Positions 30,858 to 37,235 of a DNA stretch of 38,402 nt are shown here, piece after piece (within the stretch, counting starts at the first letter, position 1; every line of letters starts with the position of its first letter). The position numbers were made by a program, and so were the translations under genes. The notes under the pieces are model-generated. The model did not search any database. It was not told the DNA's origin and was given only the letters and a program-made list of their open reading frames with translations. Source of the stretch: a virus; the IMG/VR virus record IMGVR_UViG_3300009151_004678, positions 1-38,402 of that record; one strand, 5' to 3'.

Positions 30858-31558
30858 TTGCGAAGTCTAGCAAGTCCTAGTATTCTAAACAGGCTGAGCC
30901 ACATCCAGCCTATATCGAATTCCCACCAAGTCTTAGAGAGGCGGGCACTCGCTGGTGCCAGGTGGTGGTTGTTGTGCAGTTCTTCGCCGCCAATAACAAT
31001 GCCCCAAGGACTAATATTACGACTACGATCTTTAGTTTCGCCATTTCTATATCCTATCCAATGTCCAATGCCGTTTATGACTCCAGCCGCCCAGAATGGA
31101 ATCCATATCATTTGTATACCCCATATAACCGGACCCCACCAACCAAACACTAGGGTGTTGAGCACAAGGAGAATGCCAATGCCAAGTCTACTGTGAGGCT
31201 GGTATATGTGAAGCTCCATCCAATCAGCAGGAGTACCAACACCGTATGCGTCAACCATGACACGATCTTTTGATGCTTCATGATACAGTACCGCTCCTTT
31301 AAAGAAAACTCTCTTGATTCCGTACACGTGAGGTGAGTGCGGATCACCTTCTGCATCACTGAATCTGTGATGCTTGCGGTGTATGGCCACCCATTGCTTG
31401 GTTACCATGCCTGTGGTCAACCATAACCAGGCTCTCATGAAGTGTTCAAGCACAGGATGAAATTCTATACCTCGGTGTGCTTGGCCACGATGTAGGTACA
31501 ACGTGACACAGATGATAGTAATGTGTGTCATTACCAGTGTTGCGATTAGTTCTGTCAT
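30848..31558 (-). CDS. Fatty-acid (acyl-CoA type) desaturase
   Basis: Introduces a double bond into acyl chains, using a di-iron centre. The 236 residues carry all three histidine boxes: His23-RGQA-His28, H60-RK-H63-H64 (HRKHH) and H195-NN-H198-H199, plus four membrane helices. Phages of planktonic bacteria carry such genes, and the neighbouring PlcP-Agt pair makes a membrane-lipid island likely. A TAAATA sits 4 nt before the ATG and there is no Shine-Dalgarno. It is opposite in direction to agt. Confidence 0.9.
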   Translation of the reverse strand: MTELIATLVMTHITIICVTLYLHRGQAHRGIEFHPVLEHFMRAWLWLTTGMVTKQWVAIHRKHHRFSDAEGDPHSPHVYGIKRVFFKGAVLYHEASKDRVMVDAYGVGTPADWMELHIYQPHSRLGIGILLVLNTLVFGWWGPVIWGIQMIWIPFWAAGVINGIGHWIGYRNGETKDRSRNISPWGIVIGGEELHNNHHLAPASARLSKTWWEFDIGWMWLSLFRILGLARLRNQE

Positions 31559-31562
31559 AGTT

Positions 31563-31568
31563 TATTTA
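31563..31568 (-). promoter_or_regulatory. TAAATA late-type element (minus strand)
   Basis: GTAAATAAACT on the minus strand; TAAATA ends 4 nt before the desaturase ATG at 31558. No Shine-Dalgarno. Confidence 0.5.
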
Positions 31569-31605
31569 CTCATATGTAGGTGCTTTTATTTTAAGCGATT
31601 GTTTT

Positions 31606-31611
31606 TAAATA
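31606..31611 (+). promoter_or_regulatory. TAAATA late-type element at a leaderless start
   Basis: TAAATA ends 6 nt before the ATG of the 46-aa gene at 31618. No Shine-Dalgarno is present. It faces away from the minus-strand TAAATA at 31563-31568. Confidence 0.5.
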
Positions 31612-31617
31612 TATGCT

Positions 31618-31758
31618 ATGAGTAGTATTTTTGAAGAAATAAACGATCTAATGACAGAGAATTCAATTAGCAAAGTATTGGGTATCACTTTGTTGATCCT
31701 TGTATTTTCTGGAGCAGTTGCTCTTGGGTTTGCCTATTGGATAACCCACAGGCATTGA
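31618..31758 (+). CDS. Tiny single-pass membrane protein (46 aa)
   Basis: A 46-residue protein: a short acidic start (MSSIFEEINDLMTEN), then one clear membrane helix (about 20-42, VLGITLLILVFSGAVALGFAYW) and a THRH end. It lies alone on the plus strand between two minus-strand genes, with its own TAAATA element. The clean topology and promoter support it. Function unknown. Confidence 0.62.
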   Translation: MSSIFEEINDLMTENSISKVLGITLLILVFSGAVALGFAYWITHRH

Positions 31759-31759
31759 G

Positions 31760-32536
31760 TTATCTTCCTAAATATTTTTTAGGTTCGGCTTCTAGTTGGC
31801 GTTGACGTTCAGACTTTGGAACCCAATCAGTACCCAGTTGAGGATACTTTTTGATTCTATCTTGTATCACAAAAGCCATCATTAGCCCAATCGACAATGC
31901 AATAACAATACCCATCACTCCCCATATGGCATTGGCCCAAATAGCATCCATACGTCGACGTCTCCTAACAGCACGAATGTGATCTTGTCGCATTTGTTTA
32001 GCAATAAGAATCTTTTGTTGCTTGCCCATGACCAGCATCATGTCTTCTACTTCAGTATGCAATGCACCCAGTTCAGGAGGTGATTGGTACACCATTATCT
32101 CACGCAATTCTGTGCCCATCTGTTCCAGTTGCTTACGCATCAGCACACGTTGTAAGGCACGTTTACCTAGACTAGCATCACCTTCGTATATCTCGTGCTG
32201 ACTATGTTTTTCTTCTTCTTCAAAGATGGCCATACACTTGTAGTAGTTGTCGTAGTAGGTACCCAGATGCTCGCCGAGTTCAGTGTAGATGCCTGTGGTT
32301 TCGCCGTCACGTTTGTTTAGTTCAATGATGCGATTTTTTTCTTTTACAAATTGATTACGTGCTTCTAAACTGGCTGGTTTTTCTGGAGGATGCAACTTGG
32401 CAAACTGTTCGTCGAGATCCTTGAGAACGTCCTTGACTTCGCCTGCCGCACCTTTGATATCTTTGTAGAGTTTACAACCGGCCTTGACAGCAGACACCGC
32501 CCCATTGGCCAAGGCAAAGAGGGTTATGGGATCCAT
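31760..32536 (-). CDS. Conserved phage membrane protein with coiled coil
   Basis: A 258-residue protein. The start MDPITLFALANGAVSAVKAGCKLYKDIKGAAGEVK is highly typical of a protein conserved in T4-like phages of planktonic bacteria. The middle is charged and helical (about 40-190, coiled-coil-like) with an Arg-rich run. One membrane helix is near 205-225. Function unknown; perhaps a membrane-anchored late protein. It follows an exported protein with a TAATG overlap and converges with the tiny membrane gene. Confidence 0.75.
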   Translation of the reverse strand: MDPITLFALANGAVSAVKAGCKLYKDIKGAAGEVKDVLKDLDEQFAKLHPPEKPASLEARNQFVKEKNRIIELNKRDGETTGIYTELGEHLGTYYDNYYKCMAIFEEEEKHSQHEIYEGDASLGKRALQRVLMRKQLEQMGTELREIMVYQSPPELGALHTEVEDMMLVMGKQQKILIAKQMRQDHIRAVRRRRRMDAIWANAIWGVMGIVIALSIGLMMAFVIQDRIKKYPQLGTDWVPKSERQRQLEAEPKKYLGR

Positions 32537-32787
32537 TACTTGCCATCCTTCTTAACCGTACGCCATTCGACACAGATCACAGTTCTATTGTTGACGTCGC
32601 CGATCCAGGCAGTTCTGACACATTCAGCTGTGCCTGTTGCTAGTTGTACTTGTTTAGGCGTGAATTCACGGGCAACACTGGGCCGATCGCCACCGTACAT
32701 GGGCGAACTTGAAACCATCGCAGAACCGCACAGTATTAGCAATAATACTAGGATTACAGTTCTGTAGATGGCTCCATATTTTTTCAT
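32536..32787 (-). CDS. Small exported protein
   Basis: An 83-residue protein with an N-terminal signal or anchor (residues 8-24, YRTVILVLLLILCGSAM). Cysteine 20 is not in a good lipobox. The mature part carries two more cysteines (CVRTAW and VICVEW) that could pair in the periplasm. Late-type TAAATA lies 34 nt upstream with the ribosome site AAGGAC. Function unknown. It is coupled to the downstream coiled-coil membrane protein gene. Confidence 0.65.
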   Translation of the reverse strand: MKKYGAIYRTVILVLLLILCGSAMVSSSPMYGGDRPSVAREFTPKQVQLATGTAECVRTAWIGDVNNRTVICVEWRTVKKDGK

Positions 32788-32821
32788 CGTACTCCGTGTC
32801 CTTGTTATTCAGGACTTAGAG

Positions 32822-32827
32822 TATTTA
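32822..32827 (-). promoter_or_regulatory. TAAATA late-type element with a leader (minus strand)
   Basis: GTAAATACTC on the minus strand, 34 nt before the ATG at 32787, followed by the ribosome site AAGGAC. A conventional leader is therefore present. Confidence 0.45.
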
Positions 32828-32856
32828 CAGGATCCTTGCGCTAGATTAAACTGGGT

Positions 32857-33402
32857 TTAAAACAATGTGGGAATCCAGAGCCAGATGGCCTGACTCATCA
32901 GCAACATTGCAATACCGCCTACATATAAACTGGCGGTGTACAGTCGATTGTTCACTGCCAATATACTAGCCGATAATAGCACAATGGCAATCTGGAATAG
33001 ACTTCCAGCAAACGTGTACCAAGGGCTACGTTGTTTTGCCACAGCACGATCTGCTTCTAACCCACGTGCTTTGGCCATGAGTTCTTTCTTGCCCTCACCT
33101 GTAGCAGGATCCGATTCATAACGTGCAATCTTCTTGCTGAGTGCGGCAACCTTGTTCACATCCTTGCGAGCCATGGCATCATCTAAGGCCATCTCGGCCA
33201 AGGTGCCTTTGATTGATTTGGCTTGATAAAATGCCCAAGTATTATTGGCCTCAATGGTGTCGTTTAGTATTCGGCCTGAGTTGCCGTTGCCCATATATGT
33301 GTTGATAGCCAAGAATGCGGCAAATACAACGATTACCCATCCTGCTTTGTCTTTGATTAGTGCTTCACGCTCTGAGCGTGATAATTGTTTTTGTTCTGCC
33401 AT
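32857..33402 (-). CDS. DUF4337-type membrane protein
   Basis: A 181-residue protein with three membrane helices (about 20-37, 125-145, 150-172). The signature ANNTWAFYQAKSIKGTLAEMALDDA (about 52-76) and the following Lys-rich coiled coil match DUF4337, a family found in bacteria and phages without known role. It has a strong ribosome site (AAGGAG) and a TAAATA element upstream. It belongs to a run of minus-strand membrane genes. Confidence 0.8.
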   Translation of the reverse strand: MAEQKQLSRSEREALIKDKAGWVIVVFAAFLAINTYMGNGNSGRILNDTIEANNTWAFYQAKSIKGTLAEMALDDAMARKDVNKVAALSKKIARYESDPATGEGKKELMAKARGLEADRAVAKQRSPWYTFAGSLFQIAIVLLSASILAVNNRLYTASLYVGGIAMLLMSQAIWLWIPTLF

Positions 33403-33421
33403 GTTTAGCTCCTTTGTGTAT

Positions 33422-33427
33422 TATTTA
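33422..33427 (-). promoter_or_regulatory. AATAAATA late-type element with a leader (minus strand)
   Basis: AATAAATA on the minus strand, 19 nt before the ATG at 33402, with AAGGAG in between. This is the closest match to the T4-type late box in this part of the window. Confidence 0.55.
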
Positions 33428-33434
33428 TTGGTCA

Positions 33435-33458
33435 ATAAAAAAGCCCCTTGCGGGGCTT
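33435..33458 (-). terminator. Rho-independent terminator (minus strand)
   Basis: AAGCCCC (33441-33447) pairs with GGGGCTT (33452-33458) around a GCAA loop when read on the minus strand, followed by a T-run. It ends the gene at 33461-33709. Confidence 0.9.
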
Positions 33459-33460
33459 GA

Positions 33461-33709
33461 TTAGTTTGCTGGGGTCTTCCGTGCTCGGGGCTTTCGGGCT
33501 GCCACTGCTGGTTTAACAGCAGGTGGTGCCTTGGGCTTGGCCGGTGCTTTTTTAGCAGGAGTAGTTGCTACTGCTGGAGCAGGTTCCGGGGCAATTTCAC
33601 TTGCCTTGGGAAACGGCCAATCACTAGCAGGTGCCTCAACTTTGTAAGGCGCCTCAGGTGCCGGTGCGGCAGGCTTGCCGAGAAAGAATTCCTTGATTTT
33701 GTTTAACAT
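33461..33709 (-). CDS. Pro/Ala/Lys-rich basic protein
   Basis: An 82-residue protein: the start MLNKIKEFFLGKPAAP, then a Pro-Ala-Lys repeat tract (APAKPKAPPAVKPA) and a basic end (ARKPRARKTP), like a linker or histone-H1-type tail. It probably binds nucleic acid or forms a flexible tether. The start pattern recurs in T4-like phages. It has the ribosome site AGGAG and a strong terminator downstream. Confidence 0.72.
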   Translation of the reverse strand: MLNKIKEFFLGKPAAPAPEAPYKVEAPASDWPFPKASEIAPEPAPAVATTPAKKAPAKPKAPPAVKPAVAARKPRARKTPAN

Positions 33710-33726
33710 AACGATCTCCTATAGAG

Positions 33727-33732
33727 TATTTA
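33727..33732 (-). promoter_or_regulatory. TAAATA late-type element with a leader (minus strand)
   Basis: TTAAATACTC on the minus strand overlaps the stop of the upstream transporter gene. It lies 17 nt before the ATG at 33709 with AGGAG between. Confidence 0.48.
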
Positions 33733-34350
33733 ACCCTGATCGGTGTTGCCCAAACGCTTCTTCATGAAGTTCAAAAGCAAGCCGTATGCTGGCAAGAACA
33801 CAACAAAGCCAACTAAAATCTTCAATAGACTTTGGCTCAGGGCAATCTCGGGCCAGTTAGCGGCCATGTACTCGTCAGCACCACCCGAGAAGGCAATACT
33901 GAAGAACACATAACTGTCGATGAAGTTGGCAACAACCATGCTGAGTGCAGGAGCCGCCCACCATTGCTGTGTGAACTTTTCGCGAACATATTGGAACACG
34001 TATACATCTAACAAGCAACCAATTAGGTATGCTGTGGCTGATCCAAAACCAATACGTAAGGCAACTGATTGTGGTGCGCCTTCTAAGAGAACAACAGCAA
34101 TACTACCAATGATGGCAAGTGGATAGGCAGCCGCAATAGTGGCTCGAGCAATACCTTTACCAATCAATCGTACTGTCAAGTCTGTAGCCAAAATTACCAA
34201 GGGATAGGTAAATGCGGCCCATGTCAATTTCACACCCATGATCTCAACTGGAATTGAAACTAGAGCATTGCTGATTACGATCACGAAGATATGTAATGCA
34301 ACCAATTTGGCCATCATGACCCGATCTACGCCTTTGAAAATATCAAACAT
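33730..34350 (-). CDS. Queuosine-precursor transporter (YhhQ/VUT family)
   Basis: A 206-residue six-helix protein of the VUT/YhhQ family, which imports 7-deazaguanine precursors such as preQ0 for queuosine. ILATDLTVRLIGKGIARATI (about 53-72) and ANFIDSYVFFSIAFSGG (about 140-156) are typical. Phages can use such precursors to modify their DNA with deazaguanine or to support tRNA modification. No queuosine-synthesis or DNA-modification gene is visible in this window, so the use is unknown. The ribosome site AAAGGAG precedes the ATG at 34350. Confidence 0.85.
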   Translation of the reverse strand: MFDIFKGVDRVMMAKLVALHIFVIVISNALVSIPVEIMGVKLTWAAFTYPLVILATDLTVRLIGKGIARATIAAAYPLAIIGSIAVVLLEGAPQSVALRIGFGSATAYLIGCLLDVYVFQYVREKFTQQWWAAPALSMVVANFIDSYVFFSIAFSGGADEYMAANWPEIALSQSLLKILVGFVVFLPAYGLLLNFMKKRLGNTDQG

Positions 34351-34388
34351 CTGTGTCTCCTTTGTATGTTGATCTAGTAGTTATGTTT

Positions 34389-34424
34389 CTAGTGACAGCT
34401 CACTAGAGAAATCGCTTGATTTCT
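34389..34424. repeat. Two adjacent perfect inverted repeats in a divergent promoter region
   Basis: CTAGTGA-CAGC-TCACTAG (34389-34406) is followed at once by AGAAATC-GCTT-GATTTCT (34407-34424), each a 7-bp stem with a 4-nt loop. The second covers the -35 element of the downstream promoter. They lie between the divergent transporter and the phasin-like gene and may be operators or RNA hairpins. Confidence 0.75.
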
Positions 34425-34445
34425 GGTGTTTTTTTCATATATAAT
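34416..34445 (+). promoter_or_regulatory. Sigma70-type promoter of the phasin-like gene
   Basis: TTGATT at 34416-34421, an 18-nt spacer and TATAAT at 34440-34445. The -35 lies inside an inverted repeat. The transcript would start near 34452, at the base of a hairpin. Confidence 0.72.
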
Positions 34446-34450
34446 ACTAC

Positions 34451-34478
34451 ATAGGACGCTGGATAGGCCGGGTCCTAT
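34451..34478 (+). promoter_or_regulatory. 5' hairpin in the phasin-like gene leader
   Basis: ATAGGAC (34451-34457) pairs with GTCCTAT (34472-34478), and CTGG with CCGG inside, around an ATAGG loop. It forms at the very start of the transcript. The ribosome site AGGAG lies 3' of it and remains free. Confidence 0.6.
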
Positions 34479-34505
34479 AGTAAACTCGCTTTATAGGAGA
34501 ACCAT

Positions 34506-34781
34506 ATGTTTACAGCAGACGCAATCATCGACACCGTTCAAACCGGTAAAAAAACTTTAGTTAACACATTCGTTACCAACGAAACAGCCAAAGAATCAAT
34601 GATCAAGTTCATTGACGCACAAGCAGACTATACCAAACGAGCCGCCAAGGTTGGAATGGACACAGCAACTACATTGACCAGTGAAATGATCAAACAAGTG
34701 GAAGCAGTGGCAAAGTATGACTATGCCAAAGCAGGTCAAGACTTCCTAAAGGCATTCCAGCCCACAACTAGTAAAAAGTAA
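34506..34781 (+). CDS. Small phasin-like helical protein
   Basis: A 91-residue, almost wholly helical protein with repeats of Ala, Thr, Lys and Val and no cysteine. The amphipathic pattern (TVQTGKKTLVNTFVTNETAKESMIKF...YTKRAAKVGMDTATTLTSEMIKQVEAV) resembles phasins, which coat polyester granules, and similar short proteins exist in large phages. Polyester binding is inferred only from pattern. It has a strong promoter, 5' hairpin, ribosome site and terminator, so it is likely made in quantity. Confidence 0.65.
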   Translation: MFTADAIIDTVQTGKKTLVNTFVTNETAKESMIKFIDAQADYTKRAAKVGMDTATTLTSEMIKQVEAVAKYDYAKAGQDFLKAFQPTTSKK

Positions 34782-34801
34782 TACCTTAGTATTACCTTTC
34801 T

Positions 34802-34829
34802 GAAAGGCCCCAATTTTTGGGGCTTTCTC
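34802..34829 (+). terminator. Rho-independent terminator of the phasin-like gene
   Basis: GAAAG-GCCCC pairs with GGGGC-TTTC around AATTTTT with one bulged G, then TCTCT. It abuts the -35 box of the next promoter. Confidence 0.85.
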
Positions 34830-34858
34830 TTGACCAATAAATGTCAAAGTGCTATAAT
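34830..34858 (+). promoter_or_regulatory. Sigma70 promoter giving a probable leaderless gene
   Basis: TTGACC at 34830-34835, a 17-nt spacer and TATAAT at 34853-34858, ending 6 nt before the ATG at 34865. An in-frame ATG at 34841 lies inside the promoter and cannot be used from this transcript. Confidence 0.82.
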
Positions 34859-34864
34859 ACGGTT

Positions 34865-35284
34865 ATGAATACAAAACTTTACTTTGGCTACGGCATGAAC
34901 ACCAATCTCAATGAGATGGCGTATCGGTGTCCTCGGGCACGAAGTCTTGGCCACGCACGACTATTAAATAGTGCGTTTCGCTTTGCTACTCACGCTGACG
35001 TGGTAGTGGTACCTGATTGCTATGTGGACGGAGTACTATGGTCTATCACTGAAGAATGTTTACAGAAACTGGATGCACTAGAAGGCTTCCCGCATTATTA
35101 CAATCGCATTGAGATGGCTGTGGAACATGACGGTGAAATAAAAGATGCCATTGTTTACTTTATGAACCCTGGTCAGGCAGATGGCTTGCCCAGTCAAGGC
35201 TATTTTGATCTCCTGATGGAAGGCTACACCCAACATGGTGTGCCAACAGAACAATTACACAACGCATTGGAACTGTGGGTATGA
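34865..35284 (+). CDS. Gamma-glutamylcyclotransferase-like protein
   Basis: A 139-residue protein of the GGCT/AIG2 type, which releases 5-oxoproline from gamma-glutamyl compounds. The YFGYGMNTN loop (6-14) and the catalytic glutamate in LDALEGFP (about Glu73) are present, with a YYNR segment after it. The substrate (glutathione-type or other) is unknown. It starts 6 nt after TATAAT with no Shine-Dalgarno. Its stop overlaps the next gene by ATGA. Confidence 0.85.
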   Translation: MNTKLYFGYGMNTNLNEMAYRCPRARSLGHARLLNSAFRFATHADVVVVPDCYVDGVLWSITEECLQKLDALEGFPHYYNRIEMAVEHDGEIKDAIVYFMNPGQADGLPSQGYFDLLMEGYTQHGVPTEQLHNALELWV

Positions 35285-35526
35285 TCCGTCGACTGTTACC
35301 TGTACTATTGTTGACTGGTTGTGCATCAACTGTGAGCTATGTACCACCACCCAGTGTCAATGCCATGCCTAATGATTGTGCAAATCAAACAGCAATGATC
35401 AATTGGTTAGAATCACAAGCTCGTATCCCGCGTCACTCAATGGAAAGGCAAGAAGACTATGAAATCAGCCGTGCATCGTTTCGCCATCGTATTTGGCACG
35501 TGCGTTATATGTGCCGTCCTGTCTAG
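35281..35526 (+). CDS. Small lipoprotein
   Basis: An 81-residue protein from the ATG at 35281 (a GTG at 35275 is also in frame). Signal peptide MIRRLLPVLLLTGC, with LLTGC as lipobox, so Cys14 would carry lipid. The mature part has one Cys pair candidate and a basic, helical C-terminus. Phage lipoproteins may block superinfection or act as spanins. Which is unknown. The gene behind overlaps it by 68 nt in another frame. Confidence 0.72.
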   Translation: MIRRLLPVLLLTGCASTVSYVPPPSVNAMPNDCANQTAMINWLESQARIPRHSMERQEDYEISRASFRHRIWHVRYMCRPV

Positions 35527-35788
35527 TGGATGTGCAACACAGATCAATCCCAATCGTGTGCCTATGCATACTGTGGATCTTAACACTTATCAGATCAACT
35601 GTAGACTAAAAGACCAACAGGTGGTATTTTTACAAAGTATGAGACAGTCACGTGAAGAACAGTTTGCCGCAAGGATGCGAAGCACTTTCCAACCGTTTAG
35701 TTGGACACACGACCACGATATTTCATACAACAACCCCAACAAGTTTATTGATTATCACCTTAACCAACTGAGCTATTGCATACAATGA
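35459..35788 (+). CDS. Second lipoprotein, overlapping the first out of frame
   Basis: A 109-residue protein with a signal peptide and a lipobox-like SSGC (Cys25 modified). The mature part starts ATQINPNRVP, is polar and holds a DHDISYNNPNKFIDYHLNQLSYC end. It starts 68 nt before the stop of the upstream lipoprotein gene, in a different frame. Function unknown. It ends in an ATGA overlap with the next exported protein. Confidence 0.7.
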   Translation: MKSAVHRFAIVFGTCVICAVLSSGCATQINPNRVPMHTVDLNTYQINCRLKDQQVVFLQSMRQSREEQFAARMRSTFQPFSWTHDHDISYNNPNKFIDYHLNQLSYCIQ

Positions 35789-36345
35789 AACGACTCTTGC
35801 TTGCTGTTCTAATCCCTGTGCTGGCGCAGGCCGAGTGTGTGATGACTGATCGTGTGACAACCGCGGCCACAGTTCGAATTGAAGAACGCAGTGATGTTCG
35901 AAAGGACATTGTGCCTAGCCCCACAGCAGGTTATCGCAGATGCCAGGTCAGTTACAAAGCCCGTATTGGTGCTCAATGGTACTTGGCTATGGGTGTGTAT
36001 GATTGGCCAGGTAATGCCCCAGATGCAGAAGCCTGTGCAGTGGCCATGAGTCGAGCAGATGCTAGTGTACGAACACACGTGGCTCCAGTAGGAGTTCGTG
36101 GAGAAAGCACAATGGTCTGTACCGATCGTCCCAATATGGATACCCTGAGAAAAACAGCAGTGGGCACACAAGGACGCCTGCACCAATTTAGGCCACATCC
36201 AGATTATCCCCGAGAGTTTTGGCACAATGGTACTCGGTGCCGTTGGTTCTTGGATACCGAATGGGCCCAAACCGATGTACAAACACGCCAAGGCATTATC
36301 TGCAGATTGGAAACGGATCAGTGGGTAGTGGTTGACAAAATATAA
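35785..36345 (+). CDS. Exported protein of unknown function
   Basis: A 186-residue protein from the ATG at 35785. A signal peptide (MKRLLLAVLIPVLAQA) is followed by a Cys-containing mature part with strands around RRCQVSYKARIGAQWYLAMGVYDW and several further cysteines that suggest disulphides (Cys near 88, 112, 152). Similar exported proteins are seen in T4-like phages. Function unknown. It continues the chain of exported genes and its stop overlaps the next promoter. Confidence 0.7.
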   Translation: MKRLLLAVLIPVLAQAECVMTDRVTTAATVRIEERSDVRKDIVPSPTAGYRRCQVSYKARIGAQWYLAMGVYDWPGNAPDAEACAVAMSRADASVRTHVAPVGVRGESTMVCTDRPNMDTLRKTAVGTQGRLHQFRPHPDYPREFWHNGTRCRWFLDTEWAQTDVQTRQGIICRLETDQWVVVDKI

Positions 36346-36360
36346 TCAATCCTGTATAAT
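36332..36360 (+). promoter_or_regulatory. Sigma70-type promoter of the LPP20-like lipoprotein
   Basis: TTGACA at 36332-36337 (inside the 3' end of the preceding gene), a 17-nt spacer and TATAAT at 36355-36360. The ATG at 36394 follows the ribosome site AAAGGT. Confidence 0.83.
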
Positions 36361-36393
36361 TGAACTATCGTTAAACTAACCTGAAAGGTATGT

Positions 36394-37194
36394 ATGTTAA
36401 TCAAGCATTTATCAATCGTGGCTGTGGCAGTGAGTCTTGTGGCCTGTGCCAGCGCACAAAAAGCAGAGATTCCTGCCACAGCACCTACTGCTCGAGTGGT
36501 TGAAATTGCGCCACCAGCACATCCTTACGCCTTGCCCCAGACACAGGCTCGAGTAGTACCTCAAGCACCTGCTTGGTATGTGCGTATGCCAGAAGATACG
36601 CCAGACATGGTGTTTTCAGTAGGTACCGCAACATCAACAGATGAGCAGATGGCCTATGACAAAGCACGTATGGCCGCAGAGCGTAAACTGGTCGAACAGA
36701 TGTACAGTCGGATCACAACACAGACCAACAGTTACAAAGCTGATCGTGGATCAGCCACAATTGAAAATTATCAACAAGTTACTCGTAAAAATGCACGTGG
36801 CGAGCTCAGTGGCGCACAACGAGTTGATAGTCAGGCCACATTTGATGGTCAGTTCTACAAGGTCTACGTGTTATTGCGTTTGCCAACAGGTGCCAACAAC
36901 ACAATGCAAACACGTCGTGATCAAGGCCGTTTGCAACGTGAAGCAGATATCCGTGGTCGTGCCGCAGAGCGTGACATGGATGCCAACGAGTCACGTGAGC
37001 AAAAGCAAGAACAGGAAAAAGAACAAGCACTTGAGCGAAGTTTAACTCCACAAAGCAAGGTTACTCCTGTAACTGTGCCCACAACATCAGGTGAAATCAA
37101 ATTACTTGACGTGGACAACGCTGAATACAAGCAAAAACGGGACGAAGCACTGGCCAAACCTAATGCAGTGATTGGTCAAACTGTCGTAAGATAA
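36394..37194 (+). CDS. LPP20-like lipoprotein
   Basis: A 266-residue protein. Signal peptide with lipobox LVAC (Cys18), a Pro/Ala linker (about 26-60), then an LPP20-type domain: APAWYVRMPEDTPDMVFSVGTATSTDEQMAYDKARMAAERKLVEQM (about 58-103), a beta part (DGQFYKVYVLLRLP) and a very charged coiled tail (about 175-215, Gln/Glu/Lys). LPP20 proteins lie in the outer membrane of Gram-negative cells with unclear role. It has its own promoter and a terminator, so it is probably expressed alone. Confidence 0.78.
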   Translation: MLIKHLSIVAVAVSLVACASAQKAEIPATAPTARVVEIAPPAHPYALPQTQARVVPQAPAWYVRMPEDTPDMVFSVGTATSTDEQMAYDKARMAAERKLVEQMYSRITTQTNSYKADRGSATIENYQQVTRKNARGELSGAQRVDSQATFDGQFYKVYVLLRLPTGANNTMQTRRDQGRLQREADIRGRAAERDMDANESREQKQEQEKEQALERSLTPQSKVTPVTVPTTSGEIKLLDVDNAEYKQKRDEALAKPNAVIGQTVVR

Positions 37195-37200
37195 ACGGCG

Positions 37201-37208
37201 TATAAATA
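37201..37208 (+). promoter_or_regulatory. TATAAATA T4-type late promoter box upstream of clpP
   Basis: A perfect TATAAATA, the T4-type late box. A start about 6 nt downstream would fall inside the left arm of the terminator hairpin, so a transcript from here could not form the full terminator. It lies 34 nt before the ATG at 37243. Confidence 0.5.
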
Positions 37209-37209
37209 G

Positions 37210-37235
37210 AAGCGGTGCCAAAAACACCGCTTTTT
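37210..37235 (+). terminator. Rho-independent terminator of the LPP20-like gene
   Basis: AAGCGGTG (37210-37217) pairs with CACCGCTT (37225-37232) around CCAAAAA, and a T-run follows. It lies 15 nt after the stop. Confidence 0.9.

Noticed and set aside
34841-34864. ATG at 34841 as the start of the gamma-glutamylcyclotransferase
   Set aside because: It lies inside the promoter spacer, before TATAAT, and the YFGYG loop is close to the ATG at 34865.
35809-36291. 160-codon minus-strand open frame opposite the exported protein
   Set aside because: The plus-strand gene has a signal peptide, an ATGA link and a promoter after it. The minus frame has no support.
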